NCBI GenBank assembly: GCA_902493335.1
Contig: CABUPJ010000003.1
Location: 20,415-84,414, forward strand
DNA length: 64,000 nucleotides
Direction of reading: 5' to 3'
DNA from: an uncultured Porphyromonadaceae bacterium
GTDB lineage: Bacteria > Bacteroidota > Bacteroidia > Bacteroidales > Muribaculaceae
The notes under the pieces are model-generated. The model had not been told where the DNA came from, searched no databases, and was given only the letters and a program-made list of their open reading frames with translations. The translations under genes were made by a program, and so were the position numbers. Shown piece by piece: positions 8,071 to 16,538 of the stretch; within the stretch, counting starts at the first letter, position 1; the number at the start of each line of letters is the position of its first letter.

Positions 8071-9276
8071 TCAGACGCGTCTGAGTATAAGCATAAATTT
8101 ACGGTGGTGGTCGTCGCTGATGCCAAGCAAGCGGAGGTCACCGCCTTCTTTTACGCCCAGTTTCGATCGCAGGGCATCGGCGCTGATGTCGAAGTTGCGT
8201 GTGGCAACGCTGATGACAGGGTATGTCTTTTTGAGCCGTTTGATGTTTTTTGATTCGTAGGTGATGACTTCGGCGACTTCATAGGCTGTGCCGGGGAAAT
8301 CATCGCGCTTTTCATCTGAAAAGAACACCATTGTGTTGGGCGCGGGCTTTCTGAGGCCGTAGCGGCTGCAAATCAGTTTTGGGGCGCCGGCTTTCATCAG
8401 CGCGGGCCACGGCTCATAGACGTAGTCGCCGACATACGGTGTGCCGTAGACCGGCACCGGCGCATCGGTCTCTTCACGGCGGGTGAATAAAAAACGGCTC
8501 TCGCATCCGTCGTTTCGTATCGTCACTGCCTCGACTGACTGACAAGACTCCGCTTCGGATGTGATGACAGCAATCAGCTCCTTGCACTCGGTCGCTGTTC
8601 CCAGCGATATGATTCTGGATGTTCCCGGCAGTTCGGACAACACGGCCGATATGTCGAGCATGGGCGACATCTTGACGATGACGGTCGAGGCGACACGTCT
8701 GAGGTCGGGAAGCATTGCTACTACGTCAGGCGAACATTGCGACAACGCATAGACACGCCGGCCGCTGTCGTCACGCCGCGCGGGGTCGATAAAGACATGG
8801 CTGAAGCTGCCGTCGGCGACAGTTTTGAGGTAATCGCGGCAATCGGCGCAGATGACTGCTATATTGCCGATGCCGAGGGTGGCGGCGTTATGCCGCAGAG
8901 CGTCGGCGAGTTTTTCCTGACGCTCGACGGCTATGACTTCGCGGGCTTTATGCGCGAGGTGCATGCAGTCGATGCCAAGGCCGGCTGTCAGATCGGCGAC
9001 GATGGCGGCGTCGCTGACGAGCGATGCGTGGAAGGCGGCGAGGAGGTCAGATGTAGACTGTTCACCCGAGAGCGTGTCGGGGAAGTAGAACTGCTTCGCG
9101 GCGGCAAGTGTCGCAGACAGTTTGCGGGCATATTTGCGGCGGCAGTCAATCTGGAGTATCGCGTCGGCGTAGTCTATGTCGCCTGTCTTGCCGGCGTATT
9201 TAAATCTTAGCTTTGATGTATCGTCGGCGCTGTGTGCTGCCACCCATTCGTAGAAATTATTGTCGTCGGGTATCAT
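8071..9276 (-). CDS. Class I SAM-dependent methyltransferase with THUMP-like C-terminal domain (PG_1098 type)
   Basis: About 401 residues from the chosen start. The SAM-binding motif is VADLTAGLGIDCMHLA, followed by FIDPARRD, which stands where RNA/protein methyltransferases have their catalytic loop. The C-terminal third (from about YGLRKPAPN to the end) resembles the THUMP-like domain attached to this methyltransferase in Bacteroidetes (Porphyromonas PG_1098). An RNA substrate is likely but unproven. An upstream in-frame ATG at 9309 is rejected because it lies in the loop of the pgk terminator hairpin; MIPDDNNFYEW at 9276 fits the family start. It is a monocistronic gene downstream of pgk. 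Confidence 0.85.
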   Translation of the reverse strand: MIPDDNNFYEWVAAHSADDTSKLRFKYAGKTGDIDYADAILQIDCRRKYARKLSATLAAAKQFYFPDTLSGEQSTSDLLAAFHASLVSDAAIVADLTAGLGIDCMHLAHKAREVIAVERQEKLADALRHNAATLGIGNIAVICADCRDYLKTVADGSFSHVFIDPARRDDSGRRVYALSQCSPDVVAMLPDLRRVASTVIVKMSPMLDISAVLSELPGTSRIISLGTATECKELIAVITSEAESCQSVEAVTIRNDGCESRFLFTRREETDAPVPVYGTPYVGDYVYEPWPALMKAGAPKLICSRYGLRKPAPNTMVFFSDEKRDDFPGTAYEVAEVITYESKNIKRLKKTYPVISVATRNFDISADALRSKLGVKEGGDLRLLGISDDHHRKFMLILRRV

Positions 9277-9288
9277 GGATGATATAAA

Positions 9289-9327
9289 ACAGAGGTTGAT
9301 GTAAGTCAAACATACATCAACCTCTGT
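9289..9327 (-). terminator. Terminator of pgk
   Basis: Two perfect 15-base arms (9289-9303 and 9313-9327) around a 9-base loop. On the minus strand the stem is followed by TTTTATA, as in an intrinsic terminator. Confidence 0.9.
9307..9314 (-). promoter_or_regulatory. Possible -7 box of the THUMP methyltransferase gene, inside the pgk terminator loop
   Basis: Reads TATGTTTG on the minus strand, a match to TAnnTTTG, and would start transcripts about 27 bases before the ATG at 9276. No -33 element was seen, and the site lies in the terminator hairpin, so it may be chance. Confidence 0.3.
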
Positions 9328-9351
9328 GGGTTCGGTCAGATGGAAATATGA

Positions 9352-10608
9352 TTATTTGTCACCTCTGATTGCTGCGATGCCGGGGAGGACTTTGCCCTCG
9401 ATGGCTTCGAGAAGAGCGCCGCCGCCGGTCGATACGTAAGATACCTGGTCGGCGAGGCCGAATTTGTTGATGCAGGCGACAGAGTCACCGCCACCGACGA
9501 GTGAGAATGCGCCGTTTTTGGTAGCCTCGACGATAGCGTCGGCGATAGCGCGGCTGCCTGCGGTGAAGTTATCGAACTCGAAGACGCCGGCGGGACCGTT
9601 CCAGAGAATGGTCTTTGAGCCTTTGATGGCGTCGGCGAAAGCCTTGCGGGTCTCGGGACCTGCGTCAAGACCTTCCCAGCCTTCGGGAATATCCATTACA
9701 GAGCATACCATTGTGTTGGCGTCGTTGCTGAAAGCGTCGGCTGCCACACAGTCTGTGCCGAGAACGAGGTTGACACCTTTTTCTTTGGCTTTCTTCATGA
9801 TGTCGAGAGCGAGGTCGAGTTTGTCAGTCTCGCAGATCGAACCGCCGACGTTGCCGCCCATGGCTTTGGCGAATGTATAGGTCATGCCGCCGCAGAGGAT
9901 GAGGTTGTCGACCTTGTCCATGAGGTTTTCGATGATGCCGATTTTGGTCGATACTTTCGAACCGCCCATGATGGCAGTGAACGGACGACGGATGTCGCTG
10001 AGGATATTGTCGACAGCCTTGACTTCTTTCTCCATGAGATAGCCGAGCATCTTGTGGTCTGCGTCGAAGTAATCGGCTACGACAGCTGTCGAAGCGTGTT
10101 TGCGGTGAGCTGTGCCGAAGGCGTCATTGACATAGACGTCGGCATAGCTTGCGAGTTTCTTTGCGAATTCTTTCTGACGCTCTTTCATTTCTTTCTTGGC
10201 TGCGTCATAGGCGGGATCTTCTTTGTCGATGCCGACGGGTTTGCCTTCTTCTTCGGGGTGGAAGCGGAGGTTTTCGAGCAGGAGGACTTCACCGGGTTTG
10301 AGAGCGGCGGCTTCTGCTGAGGCATCGGCTGAGTCGGTTGCAAATTTCACTTCTGTGCCGAGGGCTTTGCTCACGGCGTCTTTGATCTGGGCGAGTGAGA
10401 ATTTGGGGTTTACTTTACCTTTGGGTTTGCCCATATGTGACATGATGATGAGCGCGCCACCGTCAGCAAGGATTTTCTTGAGGGTGGGGAGGGCGCCGCG
10501 GATGCGGGTGTCATCGGTGATGTTGCCGTTTTCGTCCAGAGGTACGTTGAAGTCTACGCGGACGATCGCCTTTTTGCCGGCGAAGTTGAATTTGTCGATT
10601 GTCATCAT
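9352..10608 (-). CDS. pgk: Phosphoglycerate kinase
   Basis: Glycolytic enzyme that transfers the acyl phosphate of 1,3-bisphosphoglycerate to ADP. The 418-residue length is normal. Visible signatures are the N-terminal substrate site VRVDFNVPLDENGNITDDTR, the basic patch MSHMGKPKGK, ENLRFHPEEE, and near the C-terminus the nucleotide-binding GGGDSVACINKFG with STGGGALLE. Translation can start at either of two adjacent Met codons. The gene is monocistronic, with its own -7 box and a strong terminator. Confidence 0.98.
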   Translation of the reverse strand: MMTIDKFNFAGKKAIVRVDFNVPLDENGNITDDTRIRGALPTLKKILADGGALIIMSHMGKPKGKVNPKFSLAQIKDAVSKALGTEVKFATDSADASAEAAALKPGEVLLLENLRFHPEEEGKPVGIDKEDPAYDAAKKEMKERQKEFAKKLASYADVYVNDAFGTAHRKHASTAVVADYFDADHKMLGYLMEKEVKAVDNILSDIRRPFTAIMGGSKVSTKIGIIENLMDKVDNLILCGGMTYTFAKAMGGNVGGSICETDKLDLALDIMKKAKEKGVNLVLGTDCVAADAFSNDANTMVCSVMDIPEGWEGLDAGPETRKAFADAIKGSKTILWNGPAGVFEFDNFTAGSRAIADAIVEATKNGAFSLVGGGDSVACINKFGLADQVSYVSTGGGALLEAIEGKVLPGIAAIRGDK

Positions 10609-10645
10609 TATATAATAGAATTTGATGGTTAAAATTTTTCTATTG

Positions 10646-10653
10646 CAAATTTA
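10646..10653 (-). promoter_or_regulatory. -7 promoter box of pgk
   Basis: Reads TAAATTTG on the minus strand, a full match to TAnnTTTG, with a predicted leader of about 34 bases. No recognisable -33 element. Confidence 0.5.
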
Positions 10654-10687
10654 GTTGTTTTTCTGATAACTGACGCTATCTTTAGCT

Positions 10688-11518
10688 TTAAATTATGTGA
10701 TGCTCTGCGAGCAGTTTTTTCATCTCGGCGGCAAGCTTGGCGGCTTCGCGGGCTGCGACTTCTGCAAAATCGGTGTCTTTGGAAGCATAGATGATGCCAC
10801 GCGACGAGTTGACTATGAGTCCGCAGTCGGCAGTCATGCCGTAACGGACGACTTCCTCAAGGCTGCCACCCTGGGCTCCGACGCCGGGGACGAGGAGAAA
10901 ACTCTCGGGAGCGACGGCTCGGATATCGGTAAACATGCTGCCCTGAGTGGCGCCGACGACATACATCATCGCTTCGGGACCGGCCCATTTCTGCGATGTG
11001 AGAATGACGTTCTCAAACAGACGACGGCCGTTTTCGTCGCGTATGAGCTGGAAATCGTGCGAGCCTTTGTTTGATGTAAGGGCTAACAGAATGACCCATT
11101 TGCCTTCATAGCCAAGGAAAGGCGTGACGCTGTCTTCGCCCATGTAGGGAGCGACGGTGACGGCGTCGAGGTCGAGGTGCTCGAAGAACGAGCGCGCATA
11201 GAGTTTCGATGTGTTGCCGATGTCGCCGCGTTTGGCGTCGGCGATGATAAACTGGTCGGGATAGTTGTCGCGGATATATCTGACAGTGTCTTCAAATGCC
11301 TTCCAGCCTTCAACGCCAAGGCTCTCGTAGAAAGCGAGATTGGGCTTGTAGGCGACGCAATAGGGAGCCGTTGCGTCGATTATGGCTTTGTTAAACTCGA
11401 AAATCGGAGACTCGCACGCGAGCAGATGTTCGGGAATCTTGTTGATGTCTGTGTCAAGACCGACGCAGAGAAACGAGGCTTTGCGCCTGATGTTCTCGAC
11501 TAATTCGTTACGTTTCAT
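10688..11518 (-). CDS. pyrF: Orotidine-5'-phosphate decarboxylase
   Basis: Last step of UMP synthesis, decarboxylation of OMP. The 276-residue size and the motif DAKRGDIGNTSKLYA (catalytic Asp-Lys-Asp) place it in the longer type-2 PyrF group found in Bacteroidetes and mycobacteria. The C-terminal phosphate-binding region is PGVGAQGGS and VNSSRGIIYA. Its ATG overlaps the stop of the DUF4153 gene by four bases (ATGA), so it is the last gene of the prfA-DUF4153-pyrF operon. Confidence 0.97.
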   Translation of the reverse strand: MKRNELVENIRRKASFLCVGLDTDINKIPEHLLACESPIFEFNKAIIDATAPYCVAYKPNLAFYESLGVEGWKAFEDTVRYIRDNYPDQFIIADAKRGDIGNTSKLYARSFFEHLDLDAVTVAPYMGEDSVTPFLGYEGKWVILLALTSNKGSHDFQLIRDENGRRLFENVILTSQKWAGPEAMMYVVGATQGSMFTDIRAVAPESFLLVPGVGAQGGSLEEVVRYGMTADCGLIVNSSRGIIYASKDTDFAEVAAREAAKLAAEMKKLLAEHHII

Positions 11519-12702
11519 ATCTTTGTATTATTGGTTGTTTCGATTGTTACAACTTCGTCGGCGGCATAGCCGTCATGCGCTCTGTTGCAGGAACTCACGG
11601 TCATATAGTTGAAGCCTGGAATGACTGTGACGGCTATGAGCCACACGGCCAGCGAGATGATGACGGATGCTATGTTGCGGCCGTTTTTGCGCCAGAGTGA
11701 ATACAAGGCGAAGTATGACCAGAGGTTGAGGGTCAGCATGTAAAGACGTTCGCCGGTAAAGCCGTAGTCGCAGATGCGGTAAATGATGCCTACGCTCATC
11801 ATTATGACAAGCGGCAGGGCAACGAGGGGCATTATGGCGGCGATTTTCTTCAGTGTATTGCTTTTGGCGGCCATGGGGTAAATCAGGAACTCGATGATGA
11901 TCATGCCGGCGAGGAAGAGACTGACGCCCGTGGCAACCATGCCGCGCGGCAGCGAGAAGCTGAAGATGATGTCGAGCATATAGGCGAACAGTATCAGCAT
12001 GTCGGCGCCAAGCAGCGGGAGGAAGATGAATCTGACGACGCGGTCGGCGAATTTGCTTAGGCCGGCGTTGGCAACTGTGTCTCCGGCGTTCGGTGTCATG
12101 GCTATGTAAATCAGGCAGGGCATAAAGATTGCGAGCGTGATGTCGGCGACAAGCATGGCTTTGAAAATTTCGACGTCAAACAGTATGTTGATTGTCAGGA
12201 ATATGGCGGTCACGCAAAGGAAGACCAGCAGACCGAAAGTGGCCGTTATGACCAGACGTTTGACAGCCTTGATGGCGCGTGACCACGACGATTCGTCGTT
12301 GCCCGTGCAGTTGGCGAAGGCTATCAGCACCGTCAGCGAGACGACACTGACAAGACGGCGCACGGCGACGGTGTCGAAGAGAGTCTTCGGGTACTCGTAG
12401 TTATACCACAGGTCGGCGGCCACGATGACGAAAACGACTAATTGGCTTACGGCCTTTAAGACGGTGCCGCATTTTTCGGTCCAAAGCGTTACGGCAAACG
12501 AGGCGAGCGCTCCCAGAAGACCGAACCAGCAGACGTGGTAGGGCTCGTGATAGACGTTGAATATCGCCAGCAATGCGGCGACATAGGCTACCGCCATATA
12601 GCCCAATGTAATGGGGAAACGGTGGCACATCTGTTTGGCACTCGTGGCGATTTCAGCCACTGACAAGGCTCTCTGACTGTTGTTTGAGACTGTTTTTTGC
12701 AT
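11515..12702 (-). CDS. DUF4153-like multi-pass membrane protein
   Basis: 395-residue polytopic protein with about ten hydrophobic segments spread over its length. The C-terminal part (IYRICDYGFTGERLYMLTLNLWSY) resembles the conserved signature of DUF4153 proteins, in which a (G)xTxxRxY motif follows a membrane helix. The molecular function of the family is unknown. It sits between prfA, 7 bases away, and pyrF, which it overlaps by four bases, so it is expressed with a translation factor and a pyrimidine enzyme; this reveals nothing clear about its role. Confidence 0.78.
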   Translation of the reverse strand: MQKTVSNNSQRALSVAEIATSAKQMCHRFPITLGYMAVAYVAALLAIFNVYHEPYHVCWFGLLGALASFAVTLWTEKCGTVLKAVSQLVVFVIVAADLWYNYEYPKTLFDTVAVRRLVSVVSLTVLIAFANCTGNDESSWSRAIKAVKRLVITATFGLLVFLCVTAIFLTINILFDVEIFKAMLVADITLAIFMPCLIYIAMTPNAGDTVANAGLSKFADRVVRFIFLPLLGADMLILFAYMLDIIFSFSLPRGMVATGVSLFLAGMIIIEFLIYPMAAKSNTLKKIAAIMPLVALPLVIMMSVGIIYRICDYGFTGERLYMLTLNLWSYFALYSLWRKNGRNIASVIISLAVWLIAVTVIPGFNYMTVSSCNRAHDGYAADEVVTIETTNNTKI

Positions 12703-12709
12703 AATGTTT

Positions 12710-13819
12710 TTAGAGTTCGGCGGCCTTTAGTTTTTCGGCGTTTTCGGCTACGATGAGGTGGTCGATGCAGTCTTGAATATCACCGTCGACAAAGGCCTGA
12801 AGATTGTAGATTGTATAATTGATTCTGTGGTCGGTGATGCGACCCTGTGGATAGTTATATGTTCTGATTTTTGCCGAACGGTCGCCGGTCGACACCATAG
12901 TCTTGCGGCGCGAAGCGATGTCGTCGAGATATTTCTGATGCTCCTTGTCATAGATGAATGTGCGCAGCCGGCTGAGAGCGCGCTCTTTGTTCTTCGGCTG
13001 GTCGCGGGTCTCGGTACATTCGATCAATATCTCCTCGGTTTCGCCTGTGTTGGGATTTTTCCACATATAGCGCAGGCGCACACCCGATTCGACCTTGTTG
13101 ACATTCTGGCCTCCGGCACCGCCGCTGCGGAATGTATCCCATTTTATCTCGCCTTCGTTTATCTCGACGTCAAAAGCCTCGGCCTCGGGGAGAACGGCCA
13201 CTGTCGCAGCCGAGGTGTGAACACGACCCTGTGTCTCTGTGGCGGGAACGCGCTGCACGCGGTGAACGCCGCTCTCATATTTCAGAATGCCATAGACACC
13301 GTCGCCTGTTATCGAGAGCACGACCTCTTTATAGCCGCCGGCCGCACCTTCGCTTGCGCTTGTGATGGCGACATTCCAGCCCTTGCTCTCACAGAACTTG
13401 ATATACATCTTGCAGAGGTCTCCGGCAAAAAGAGCGGCTTCGTCGCCACCTGTGCCGCCGCGAATCTCAAGAATGGCGTTTTTCGAATCTTCAGGGTCGG
13501 CCGGTATGAGTAGCAGTTTGATTTCTTCCTCGAGCGGGGGGATGGCTGTCTGGGCGCTGTCAAGCTCATCTTTGGCCATTTCTCTTATCTCGGGGTCACT
13601 CTCGCTTTCGAGCAGCAGACGGGCCTCGTCGGCATTGGCGAGGAGTGTGCGGTAGCGGCGCGTAGCGCCGACAAGTTTCTCGAGTTCTTTATATTCTTTT
13701 GTCAGACGCACATAGCGTTTCATGTCGCTGATGACCGACGGGTCGGTTATGAGTGTCGAAATCTCTTCAAATCTCGATTCGATGCCATCAAGGCGCTGCA
13801 GTAATGAATTGTCTGACAT
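12710..13819 (-). CDS. prfA: Peptide chain release factor 1
   Basis: Class I release factor that reads UAA and UAG and triggers peptide release. From the chosen start the protein has 369 residues, normal for RF1. The stop-codon recognition segment has PAT (in HRVQRVPATETQGR) as in RF1, not the SPF of RF2, and the catalytic GGQ is in RSGGAGGQNVNKVES. The frame is open further upstream to 14023, but that extension crosses the predicted promoter and terminator and encodes nothing family-like; MSDNSLLQRLDG at 13819 is the natural start. First gene of an operon with DUF4153 and pyrF. Confidence 0.97.
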   Translation of the reverse strand: MSDNSLLQRLDGIESRFEEISTLITDPSVISDMKRYVRLTKEYKELEKLVGATRRYRTLLANADEARLLLESESDPEIREMAKDELDSAQTAIPPLEEEIKLLLIPADPEDSKNAILEIRGGTGGDEAALFAGDLCKMYIKFCESKGWNVAITSASEGAAGGYKEVVLSITGDGVYGILKYESGVHRVQRVPATETQGRVHTSAATVAVLPEAEAFDVEINEGEIKWDTFRSGGAGGQNVNKVESGVRLRYMWKNPNTGETEEILIECTETRDQPKNKERALSRLRTFIYDKEHQKYLDDIASRRKTMVSTGDRSAKIRTYNYPQGRITDHRINYTIYNLQAFVDGDIQDCIDHLIVAENAEKLKAAEL

Positions 13820-13839
13820 AGATGTGGTTTTATGCTGTT

Positions 13840-13847
13840 CAAATTTA
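13840..13847 (-). promoter_or_regulatory. -7 promoter box of the prfA-DUF4153-pyrF operon
   Basis: Reads TAAATTTG on the minus strand, a full -7 match. It predicts a 17-base leader for the ATG at 13819 and argues against the longer open frame. Confidence 0.55.
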
Positions 13848-13877
13848 TAACGGTGGAGTCGGTTTAATATTGTGAAA

Positions 13878-13911
13878 GAAGGACCCGCCGGATGAGCGGC
13901 GAATCCTTCTT
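13878..13911 (-). terminator. Probable terminator of the glycogen operon
   Basis: GAAGGACCCGCCG (13878-13890) and CGGCGAATCCTTC (13897-13909) form an imperfect stem with a 6-base loop between the glgP stop and the prfA promoter. The T tract on the minus strand is weak. Confidence 0.5.
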
Positions 13912-13937
13912 CAGTATAGTCGTCTGCCGGAGCCTTA

Positions 13938-16496
13938 TCAGATCCAGCGGGTATAAGCGAAGTCCTGACGGTGGGGCAGGTTGGGGTTTGAGGGGTACAT
14001 TCTGAAACCATAGTGGAAGACACCGGGGTCTTTCATCGTGGTGCTGAGCTCATAGGTGAGGACATTGCCCTCTTCCTTGACAACCTTGAACTGCTCTGTG
14101 CCGGCGAAGTGGTCGACGCCGTTTTCAAAGCGGTGGGCGACAAGCTCGATGCAGAGATCGCGGCCGAGACCGTTTGTGTCGACGATGATCTCGAAACGTA
14201 CTTTCTGACCGGTGATCACATTTGACATCTCACCGCTGTGACGGATGTCGAAGACCTTGATGCCGTCCCAGGCCGCGCTGACTTTTTCTTTCCAGGCAAC
14301 GATTTCCTTAGCGAGAGCGAAGTGGTTGGCGACGAGTTTGTTCGAGCGCTTCGACTCGGGTTCATAGAAGCGGGTGATATAGTCGTCAATCATGCGCTTC
14401 ATTGTGAAGTGGGGGGCGATGTCGCCGATCGAACCCTTGATATACTGAATCCACTCGGGCGAGTAGCCGGCTGAATTCTTCTTGAAGTAGAGCGGAATGA
14501 TTTCGTTTTCGAGCATCGAGTAGATTGTCGCTGCATCGAGTTTATCCTGCTGTGCCTGGTCGGTGAATGTGCGTTTGTCGGTGAGGGCCCAGCCGGCTTT
14601 CTCGTTGAAGCGGTAGCCTTCATACCACCAGCCGTCGAGAACCGAGAAGTTGAGCACGCCGTTCATTTCGGCTTTCTCGCCTGAAGTACCCGAAGCCTCG
14701 AGGGGTCGGGTCGGTGTGTTGAGCCAGATGTCGACACCTGTGACGAGGCGTTTGGCGACAATCATGTTGTAGTCTTCAAGGAAGATAATCTTACCGAGGA
14801 ACTGGGGCATGCGCGAAATCTCGATTATGCGTTTGATGAGACCCTGACCTGCGCCGTCGGCGGGGTGAGCTTTGCCCGAGAAGATAAACTGTACGGGGAA
14901 CTGCTCGTTGTTGACGATCTTGGCGAGACGCTCGAGGTCGGTGAAGAGCAGATGGGCGCGCTTGTATGTGGCGAAGCGGCGGGCGAAACCGATGATGAGG
15001 GCGTTGGGGTTGATTTTGTCGACAATTTTCATTACGGCCGAAGGATCGCCCTGGTTGGCAAGCCATTTGGCCTTGAAGTCGCGTTTGACGAAGTTGATGA
15101 ATTTGTTTTTCAGTGTGCAGCGCATGCGCCAGATTTCTTCGTCGGGAACGCTGAAGATGCCGTGCCAGTTTTCGGGATTGCTCTGGTCTTCGAATACTTT
15201 TTCACCGAGTTTCTCGAGATAGAATTCTTTCCATTCGCTTGCGGCCCAGGTTGGCATGTGGACACCGTTGGTCACATAGCCTACGTGGCTCTCTTCCCAT
15301 GAATAGCCTTTCCAGATGCCCGCGAACATTTTCTTTGAAACCTCGCCGTGGAGCCAGCTGACGCCGTTGGCTTCCTGGCAGGTGTTGAGGGCGAAGACGC
15401 TCATCGAGAAGCGTTCGTTGGTGTTGGGATTCTCGCGGCCCATGTTCATGAGGTCATTCCACGAGATGCCGAGTTTTGCGGGATATTCACCCATATATTT
15501 GCCGAAGAGGCCTTCGTCGAAATAGTCGTGGCCGGCGGGCACGGGAGTGTGGACGGTGTAAAGCGACGAAGCGCGTACAATCTCGAGTGCCGTGTTGAAG
15601 TCGAGGCCGTCTTCGTTGATATAGTCGACGAGGCGCTGGAGGTTGAGCAGAGCTGCGTGTCCTTCGTTGCAGTGGTAGAGCTGGTGTTTGATGCCGAGCT
15701 TCTTGAGCATGAGCACACCGCCGATGCCGAGGAGGTATTCCTGTTTGATGCGGTTCTCCCAGTCGCCGCCATAGAGCTGGTGGGTGATCGAGCGGTCAAA
15801 CTCGCTGTTCATGTCGAAGTCGGTGTCGAGCAGATAGAGTTTCATGCGGCCGACGTTGACACGCCAGATATGGCTGTAGATGATACGGCCGGGGTAGGGA
15901 ACCTCGAGTATCATGGGCTGGCCGTTTTTGTCGAGCACCTGTTCGATGGGCAGCTGGTTGAAGTTCTGAGGCTCGTAGTTGGCGATCTGCTGACCGTCGA
16001 CGCTGAGAGTCTGTGTGAAATAACCGTAACGGTAGAGGAAGCCGACAGCGGTCATGTCGACACAGCTGTCAGAAGCTTCTTTGATATAGTCGCCCGCGAG
16101 GACACCCAGACCGCCAGAGTATATCTTGAGGCAGTTGCAGAGGCCGTATTCCATCGAGAAATAAGAGACCGAGGGAATGTCTTTGCGCATGGGCTTCTTC
16201 ATATATTCTTTAAAGTCGGCGTAGACTGCGGCTATGCGCTGCATCATGCCTTCGTCGGCTATAATTTCTTTAATACGGTCGAAGCTGAGCTGCTGGAGAA
16301 GCATCACAGGGTTTTCGCCGGTTGCGCGCCATAGATCGGGATTAAGATCGCGGAATAGCGATTTGCCTTCGCTGTTCCAGACCCACCATAGATTTTTCGC
16401 AAGTTCGTCGAGAGGTTTGAGCTGTGAGGGAAGCTCTGATTTTACTGTTACGTCTCGCCAGATTGGTGCGTTGGTATTACTTACCGGAAGTTTCAT
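13938..16496 (-). CDS. glgP: Alpha-glucan (glycogen) phosphorylase, GT35
   Basis: PLP-dependent phosphorylase that releases glucose-1-phosphate from glycogen or maltodextrin. The 852 residues match the alpha-glucan phosphorylase family of bacteria and archaea. Signatures include LAKNLWWVWN near the N-terminus, SMEYGL and GGLGVLAGDYIKEASD at the active-site cleft, CNEGHAA, GFARRFATYKRA and the PLP-Lys region RPLEASGTSGEKAEMNG. It lies 42 bases after the glycogen synthase gene on the same strand, with no separate promoter visible, so synthesis and breakdown genes share a transcript. Its product could feed glycolysis through phosphoglucomutase, which is not in this window. Confidence 0.95.
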   Translation of the reverse strand: MKLPVSNTNAPIWRDVTVKSELPSQLKPLDELAKNLWWVWNSEGKSLFRDLNPDLWRATGENPVMLLQQLSFDRIKEIIADEGMMQRIAAVYADFKEYMKKPMRKDIPSVSYFSMEYGLCNCLKIYSGGLGVLAGDYIKEASDSCVDMTAVGFLYRYGYFTQTLSVDGQQIANYEPQNFNQLPIEQVLDKNGQPMILEVPYPGRIIYSHIWRVNVGRMKLYLLDTDFDMNSEFDRSITHQLYGGDWENRIKQEYLLGIGGVLMLKKLGIKHQLYHCNEGHAALLNLQRLVDYINEDGLDFNTALEIVRASSLYTVHTPVPAGHDYFDEGLFGKYMGEYPAKLGISWNDLMNMGRENPNTNERFSMSVFALNTCQEANGVSWLHGEVSKKMFAGIWKGYSWEESHVGYVTNGVHMPTWAASEWKEFYLEKLGEKVFEDQSNPENWHGIFSVPDEEIWRMRCTLKNKFINFVKRDFKAKWLANQGDPSAVMKIVDKINPNALIIGFARRFATYKRAHLLFTDLERLAKIVNNEQFPVQFIFSGKAHPADGAGQGLIKRIIEISRMPQFLGKIIFLEDYNMIVAKRLVTGVDIWLNTPTRPLEASGTSGEKAEMNGVLNFSVLDGWWYEGYRFNEKAGWALTDKRTFTDQAQQDKLDAATIYSMLENEIIPLYFKKNSAGYSPEWIQYIKGSIGDIAPHFTMKRMIDDYITRFYEPESKRSNKLVANHFALAKEIVAWKEKVSAAWDGIKVFDIRHSGEMSNVITGQKVRFEIIVDTNGLGRDLCIELVAHRFENGVDHFAGTEQFKVVKEEGNVLTYELSTTMKDPGVFHYGFRMYPSNPNLPHRQDFAYTRWI

Positions 16497-16538
16497 AAAC
16501 TTGATATTTATTTGGTTTTAATAATTGTCGTATAATCT

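Noticed and set aside
13820..14023. N-terminal extension of prfA in the open frame
   Set aside because: It would cross the prfA -7 box, the glgP terminator and part of glgP; RF1 proteins start at the later Met.
15348..16334. 328-codon plus-strand frame opposite glgP
   Set aside because: It mirrors the codon pattern of glgP (Val/Glu/Asp-rich antisense translation) and shows no family motif.
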